From: Bacillota bacterium
Lineage (GTDB): Bacteria; Bacillota; Bacilli; Alicyclobacillales; SLC66
Length of the DNA: 8,402 nt
Direction: 5' to 3'
Assembly: GCA_021797415.1 (NCBI GenBank)
Contig: JAJZZT010000095.1
Location: forward strand, 1 to 8,402
How positions within the stretch are numbered: the first letter of the stretch is position 1; every line of letters begins with the position of its first letter. The notes under the pieces were generated by a model, which had not been told where the DNA came from, made no database searches, and was given only the letters and a program-made list of their open reading frames with translations. This document shows, piece after piece, positions 5,417 through 8,402 of this stretch. A program made the translations under genes and the position numbers.

Positions 5417-5422
5417 AGGAGA
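5417..5422 (+). promoter_or_regulatory. Ribosome-binding site fixing the GTG start of hepS
   Basis: aggaga lies 8 bases before GTG 5431. The earlier in-frame starts (TTG 5365, ATG 5398, 5401 and 5422) have no comparable site, and TTG 5365 would lie upstream of the predicted transcript start. Confidence 0.7.
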
Positions 5423-5430
5423 TGGGTAGC

Positions 5431-6330
5431 GTGACTTCCGGTGTGGACAACCTCAGTCTTGAGCGTCGGCTTCGTTTATCAGAGGCGCAGTCCTATGTGG
5501 AACGGTTCATGGCGCACGAGATATTGTTGGATGTGCCGCTTCCGGCGAAGGTGTCGAAGCTTCAATTGTTGCTTGGCTCCATCATTCTCTTCAAAGCAGG
5601 GGTGGCGGGCGCCATACGGGATCGCATCCTTGCGGCGATGCTGCTTGTCTATCACGGTCTCGCGCTGCACGAGGATATAGCGGAGGATCCTTCGGCCCAG
5701 TCCAAGCGCGGGAGGTTGACCATACTGGGCGGGGACTATTACAGCAGTCTGTTTTACCGGCTTTTGGCCGAGGCAGGCAGGATCGATCTCGTGAGCCGCT
5801 TTTCGGAGGCTGTGGCGAAGGTGAATGTGGCCAAGACATCCCTGCACCAGTCGAAGAACGACGACTCCTATAAACCGGAACACTATATGTCCGACGTCAT
5901 GATCGTGCAGGGCGCGCTGCTGCACGCTTTGTGCGCGGCGTTCGCGCCGGATTCCGCAACGGAAGCCCTGGTGGATGCGGCACTTCGCGCGGGCGTGTAT
6001 GACGACGAACTGTGCAAGGCAAATCGGCCGGCGGTCCTTACGCTCGCCAGCGTGCTGCTTGGCAGCGTCGTAACGCCGGACGAGCGACGACAGATATCCC
6101 ACGTGAGTCCTTTTGTTTCGATCCTGGCGGGCGATAAGCGCGTTGCATCGCTGCATGCAAAATACGGAACGATCGGCCGTTTGTTTCAAGGATTTCGCGA
6201 TGCTGCGAACCGAGTGCAGACTCTCTCCGTGGAGATGTTCGGCGCGGACGGCTGGTTGCAGTTGTCGGCCCTGTTTCAAACGGGCATCGGTCCGGCGCCG
6301 AACACCACCCCCGTCGTCGAGGGGAGTTGA
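5431..6330 (+). CDS. hepS: Heptaprenyl diphosphate synthase component 1 (HepS)
   Basis: HepS is the non-catalytic partner of HepT. The pair condenses isopentenyl units onto farnesyl diphosphate to give the C35 chain of menaquinone-7, and the small subunit helps set chain length. The predicted 299 aa protein is helix-rich and poorly conserved except for its signature, KRGRLTILGGDYYSSLFYRL at about 92-111, preceded by LALHEDI (77-83). This fits the HEPPP_synt_1 family. It lacks DDxxD motifs, as expected for this subunit. Position directly before menG and hepT confirms the call. At 299 aa it is longer than my recollection of B. subtilis HepS (about 250 aa), and the tail after about residue 280 looks low in conservation. 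Its TGA is six bases before the menG ATG, so the two are probably co-translated. Confidence 0.92.
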   Translation: MTSGVDNLSLERRLRLSEAQSYVERFMAHEILLDVPLPAKVSKLQLLLGSIILFKAGVAGAIRDRILAAMLLVYHGLALHEDIAEDPSAQSKRGRLTILGGDYYSSLFYRLLAEAGRIDLVSRFSEAVAKVNVAKTSLHQSKNDDSYKPEHYMSDVMIVQGALLHALCAAFAPDSATEALVDAALRAGVYDDELCKANRPAVLTLASVLLGSVVTPDERRQISHVSPFVSILAGDKRVASLHAKYGTIGRLFQGFRDAANRVQTLSVEMFGADGWLQLSALFQTGIGPAPNTTPVVEGS

Positions 6331-6335
6331 GGCGG

Positions 6336-7082
6336 ATGGCACAGGAAAAAGCGCATGCGCAGCCCGATTTTGTGCATGATGTGTTTTCACATATTGCCAA
6401 GCGTTACGATGTGATGAACTCTGTGCTCAGTTTCAATGTCCACAAGCTGTGGCGCCGGTTTGCCATGCGCCGGATGCTCGTCTTACAGGATGCGCGTTGT
6501 CTTGACGTGGCGACGGGAACGGCTGACTGGGCCATTGCTCTGGCGCGCGAAGCGGGAGCGGGCGGCCATGTCGTGGGGCTCGACTTTTGCCGGGAGATGC
6601 TTGAGGTGGGCGAGAGAAAGATTGCGCGCGAAGGGCTTGCGGACACGGTGGAACTGGTGCACGGCAATGCGATGGCCTTGCCGTTTGCCGATGATTCGTT
6701 CGACTTTGCCACGATCGGCTTCGGGCTGCGCAATGTTCCGGATATACAGCATGTCCTGCGGGAAATGGCGCGTGTTGTGAGACCCGGGGGCATGGTGGTT
6801 TCCCTTGAGTTGTCCAAACCGGACTGGAAACCGTTCCGCGCTTTGTACTATGCTTATTTCTATCATATACTGCCTCTGGTGGGGCGGTTGGCGGTTGGTC
6901 GCAGCGAGCCTTACCGCTGGTTGCCGGAATCGCTGATTCCTTTTCCGGACCGTCATGGACTGGCCGGGATGTTTGTGGATGCTGGCCTTGAACAAGTCGA
7001 GAACCATGCCTTGACAGGTGGCATTTGCGCACTCCATATCGGGAGAAAACCGGGGGTGAAGGATCAGCAAGGGATTGTTTAG
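6336..7082 (+). CDS. menG: Demethylmenaquinone methyltransferase MenG (UbiE/COQ5 family)
   Basis: MenG uses S-adenosylmethionine to methylate demethylmenaquinone, the last step of menaquinone synthesis. The 248 aa product has the full class I methyltransferase core. VHDVFSHIAKRYDVMNSVLS (13-32) is the UbiE N-terminal signature. The SAM-binding motif I is CLDVATGTADWAIALA (55-70), and GLDFCREMLEVG (81-92) follows. LPFADDSFDFATIGFGLRNV (115-134) and VVRPGGMVVSLELSKP (147-162) complete the core. The C-terminal region with PDRHGLAGMFVDAG and GGICALHIGRKP matches the family ending. ATG 6336 was chosen because gggag (6322-6326) lies nine bases upstream; TTG 6327 would overlap the hepS stop and crowd that site. 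It sits between the two subunits of the side-chain synthase, as in B. subtilis. Confidence 0.96.
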   Translation: MAQEKAHAQPDFVHDVFSHIAKRYDVMNSVLSFNVHKLWRRFAMRRMLVLQDARCLDVATGTADWAIALAREAGAGGHVVGLDFCREMLEVGERKIAREGLADTVELVHGNAMALPFADDSFDFATIGFGLRNVPDIQHVLREMARVVRPGGMVVSLELSKPDWKPFRALYYAYFYHILPLVGRLAVGRSEPYRWLPESLIPFPDRHGLAGMFVDAGLEQVENHALTGGICALHIGRKPGVKDQQGIV

Positions 7083-7115
7083 GGCAATAACCCTTACGGC
7101 GGGTGAATGTGGACA

Positions 7116-8078
7116 GTGAATGTTTTGGAAATGTATCGCGTGCTGGGACCGGATCTGAATTGTGTGGAAGATACGCTCAGACGGCGGCTTTCCTGCTCTG
7201 AGACGGTGTTGCAGGAAGCGGCGTCGCAACTCGTGGAGGCCGGCGGGAAACGTCTGCGTCCCGTCTTTGTATTGCTCGCGGGAGCGTTCGGGAAAAGACG
7301 GGATCAATTGGTGACTGTGGCGACGGGGCTTGAACTGATTCACATGGCGACACTCGTGCACGATGACGTGATCGACGATTCGGACACAAGGCGCGGCAGT
7401 CCTACCGTGCGCAGACGATTTGGGAACCGTATGGCCATGTATGCGGGCGACTACATATTTGCGCAGGCACTGTCCACGCTGGCCGAGGTCGACAATCCCG
7501 AATTGCACCTCGCGTTTTCCAAGGCGCTCGAACTGCTCTGCCTTGGTGAGATGGAACAGATTCGCGACCTGTTTTCGCTCGATCAGCCGATGCGCACCTA
7601 TCTGCGCCGCATTCGGCGCAAGACCGCGTTTCTTATCGAGATGTCCTGCCTGCTCGGCGCGCTGGCGGCGGAAGCGTCCGTGAAACAGGTTGCCGCCCTG
7701 CGCAGGTTTGGCTATTTTTCTGGGATGGCATTCCAGATCAAGGATGACATCCTCGATTTTATCGCCGATGAGCGTGTCCTGGGGAAACCGGTCGGGGGCG
7801 ATTTGCGCCAGGGCAATATCACGGCGCCGCTTCTGTTCGCCCTGCGGGATCCCGCGTGTGCGGCGGAGTTGAGAGGGTTGATCCACCCCGGGATCACAGC
7901 GGGCGATGCCGACCGTGCCATCCGGTTAGTGCGCGACAGCGAGGGAATCGCGCGCGCGCAGGAACTGGCGGATCGCTATCTTGCGCGCGCCCGGAGGGCA
8001 CTGTTTGAGTTGCCCGGCATTCCCGCCCGCGAAGGATTGCTTGCTGTGGCTGAATTCGTCGGTGCGCGCGACAAGTAG
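7116..8078 (+). CDS. hepT: Heptaprenyl diphosphate synthase component 2 (HepT), catalytic subunit
   Basis: HepT is the catalytic trans-prenyltransferase subunit that elongates the menaquinone side chain with HepS. From GTG 7116 it has 320 aa. Motifs include GGKRLRP (43-49) for isopentenyl diphosphate binding and the first aspartate-rich motif in LVHDDVIDD (80-88). [14 protein letters not shown] (161-174) and the second aspartate-rich motif KDDILDF (209-215) follow. [17 protein letters not shown] is a conserved block near 224-240. Start choice: GTG 7116 gives [14 protein letters not shown], a family-like N-terminus, with gggtga (7101-7106) nine bases upstream. ATG 7107 adds three residues but has no gap behind that site, so it is possible but less likely. 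The gene follows menG by 33 bases and ends just before an intrinsic terminator. Confidence 0.95.
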   Translation: MNVLEMYRVLGPDLNCVEDTLRRRLSCSETVLQEAASQLVEAGGKRLRPVFVLLAGAFGKRRDQLVTVATGLELIHMATLVHDDVIDDSDTRRGSPTVRRRFGNRMAMYAGDYIFAQALSTLAEVDNPELHLAFSKALELLCLGEMEQIRDLFSLDQPMRTYLRRIRRKTAFLIEMSCLLGALAAEASVKQVAALRRFGYFSGMAFQIKDDILDFIADERVLGKPVGGDLRQGNITAPLLFALRDPACAAELRGLIHPGITAGDADRAIRLVRDSEGIARAQELADRYLARARRALFELPGIPAREGLLAVAEFVGARDK

Positions 8079-8103
8079 GAACTTTATCACGTGTCCGCTA
8101 GGG

Positions 8104-8122
8104 GCCGCGTTGCGCGGCTTTT
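8104..8122 (+). terminator. Intrinsic terminator after hepT
   Basis: gccgcg (8104-8109) and cgcggc (8113-8118) make a 6-bp all-GC stem with a ttg loop, followed by TTTTGT. It begins 26 bases after the hepT stop. The T-run is short, so termination may be partial. Confidence 0.75.
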
Positions 8123-8150
8123 GTCCGCGGTCCGGGGAGAGCGAGCGGAT

Positions 8151-8180
8151 TTGCGCCGCCAAGCGGCCGCCTGTTACAAT
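8151..8180 (+). promoter_or_regulatory. Vegetative promoter of ndk
   Basis: TTGCGC (8151-8156) and TACAAT (8175-8180) are 18 bases apart, with TG at 8172-8173 giving an extended -10. Initiation near 8187 leaves a leader of about 28 bases carrying the ndk ribosome-binding site. Confidence 0.65.
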
Positions 8181-8214
8181 GTCGGAGTTTCAGATATACG
8201 AAAGGGGAACCGAA

Positions 8215-8402
8215 ATGGAACGGACGTTCATCATGGTGAAACCGGACGGTGTACAGCGGGGATTGATTGGCGAAATTGTTTCGCGTTTTGAGCGTAAAGG
8301 GATGAAGATGGTGGGTGGGAAGATGTTGCTGGTTCCGCGTTCCCTTGCGGAACAGCACTATGCGGAGCACAGGGAACGCGCTTTTTTCTCTGAGTTGGTA
8401 GA
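8215..8402 (+). CDS. ndk: Nucleoside diphosphate kinase, N-terminal part (3' end outside window)
   Basis: Ndk balances nucleotide pools by passing the terminal phosphate of ATP to other nucleoside diphosphates through a phosphohistidine. The visible 62 codons begin [20 protein letters not shown], the almost invariant family N-terminus, with the lysine of VKPDGV at residue 9. They continue through [17 protein letters not shown] and [19 protein letters not shown], all Ndk hallmarks. The catalytic histidine lies beyond the window edge. ATG 8215 follows aaagggga (8201-8208) by six bases. ndk follows hepT in B. subtilis as well. Here a terminator and an own promoter separate them, so it is probably transcribed independently. 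Confidence 0.96.
   Translation, partial: MERTFIMVKPDGVQRGLIGEIVSRFERKGMKMVGGKMLLVPRSLAEQHYAEHRERAFFSELV

Noticed and set aside
6483..7886. 467-codon minus-strand open frame opposite menG and hepT
   Set aside because: Spans two well-identified genes, shows no known motif, and has no ribosome-binding or promoter context. It is a shadow frame.

Overview
The window reads as chromosome of an endospore-forming, fairly GC-rich Firmicute. The evidence is spoIVA (a spore-coat morphogenetic ATPase), mtrB (the TRAP regulator typical of Bacillales), a two-subunit heptaprenyl diphosphate synthase (hepS/hepT) with menG between them, and a LipM-type octanoyltransferase. The gene order is a variant of the Bacillus subtilis gpsA - spoIVA - hbs - mtrA - mtrB - hepS - menG - hepT - ndk neighbourhood. 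GC-rich codon use and several GTG starts suggest a lineage such as Alicyclobacillaceae rather than Bacillus itself, but that placement is an inference. Every protein gene lies on the + strand.

Layout. (1) 2-310: C-terminal half of plsY. (2) 311-545: a structured non-coding repeat (near-identical direct repeats, a 17-bp stem and a second palindrome) separating plsY from gpsA. (3) 546-1583: gpsA. (4) 1721-2942: a tight gcvH-lipM pair for lipoate assembly. (5) 2943-3244: 302 bp without a gene, holding a small inverted repeat, a roughly 120-bp nested palindrome and a sigma-E-like promoter. (6) 3245-4723: spoIVA. (7) 4724-4982: non-coding, with one unexplained inverted repeat and a good vegetative promoter. 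(8) 4983-5059: tRNA-Pro(GGG), followed by a strong intrinsic terminator. (9) 5124-5336: mtrB. (10) 5431-8078: hepS-menG-hepT, ending in an intrinsic terminator. (11) 8215-8402: start of ndk, with its own promoter.

How the genes work together. PlsY and GpsA supply the first steps of phospholipid synthesis: glycerol-3-phosphate and its acylation. GcvH is the expected octanoyl acceptor of LipM, so that pair forms the entry of a lipoyl-relay pathway. HepS/HepT make the C35 side chain and MenG methylates demethylmenaquinone, so together they finish menaquinone-7. SpoIVA builds the basal layer of the spore coat. MtrB should sense tryptophan and control trp genes elsewhere.

No wholly new system is evident. 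The points most worth checking are the two repeat elements, the gcvH-lipM pair, and mtrB sitting just behind a tRNA terminator without mtrA (folE) or hbs beside it.
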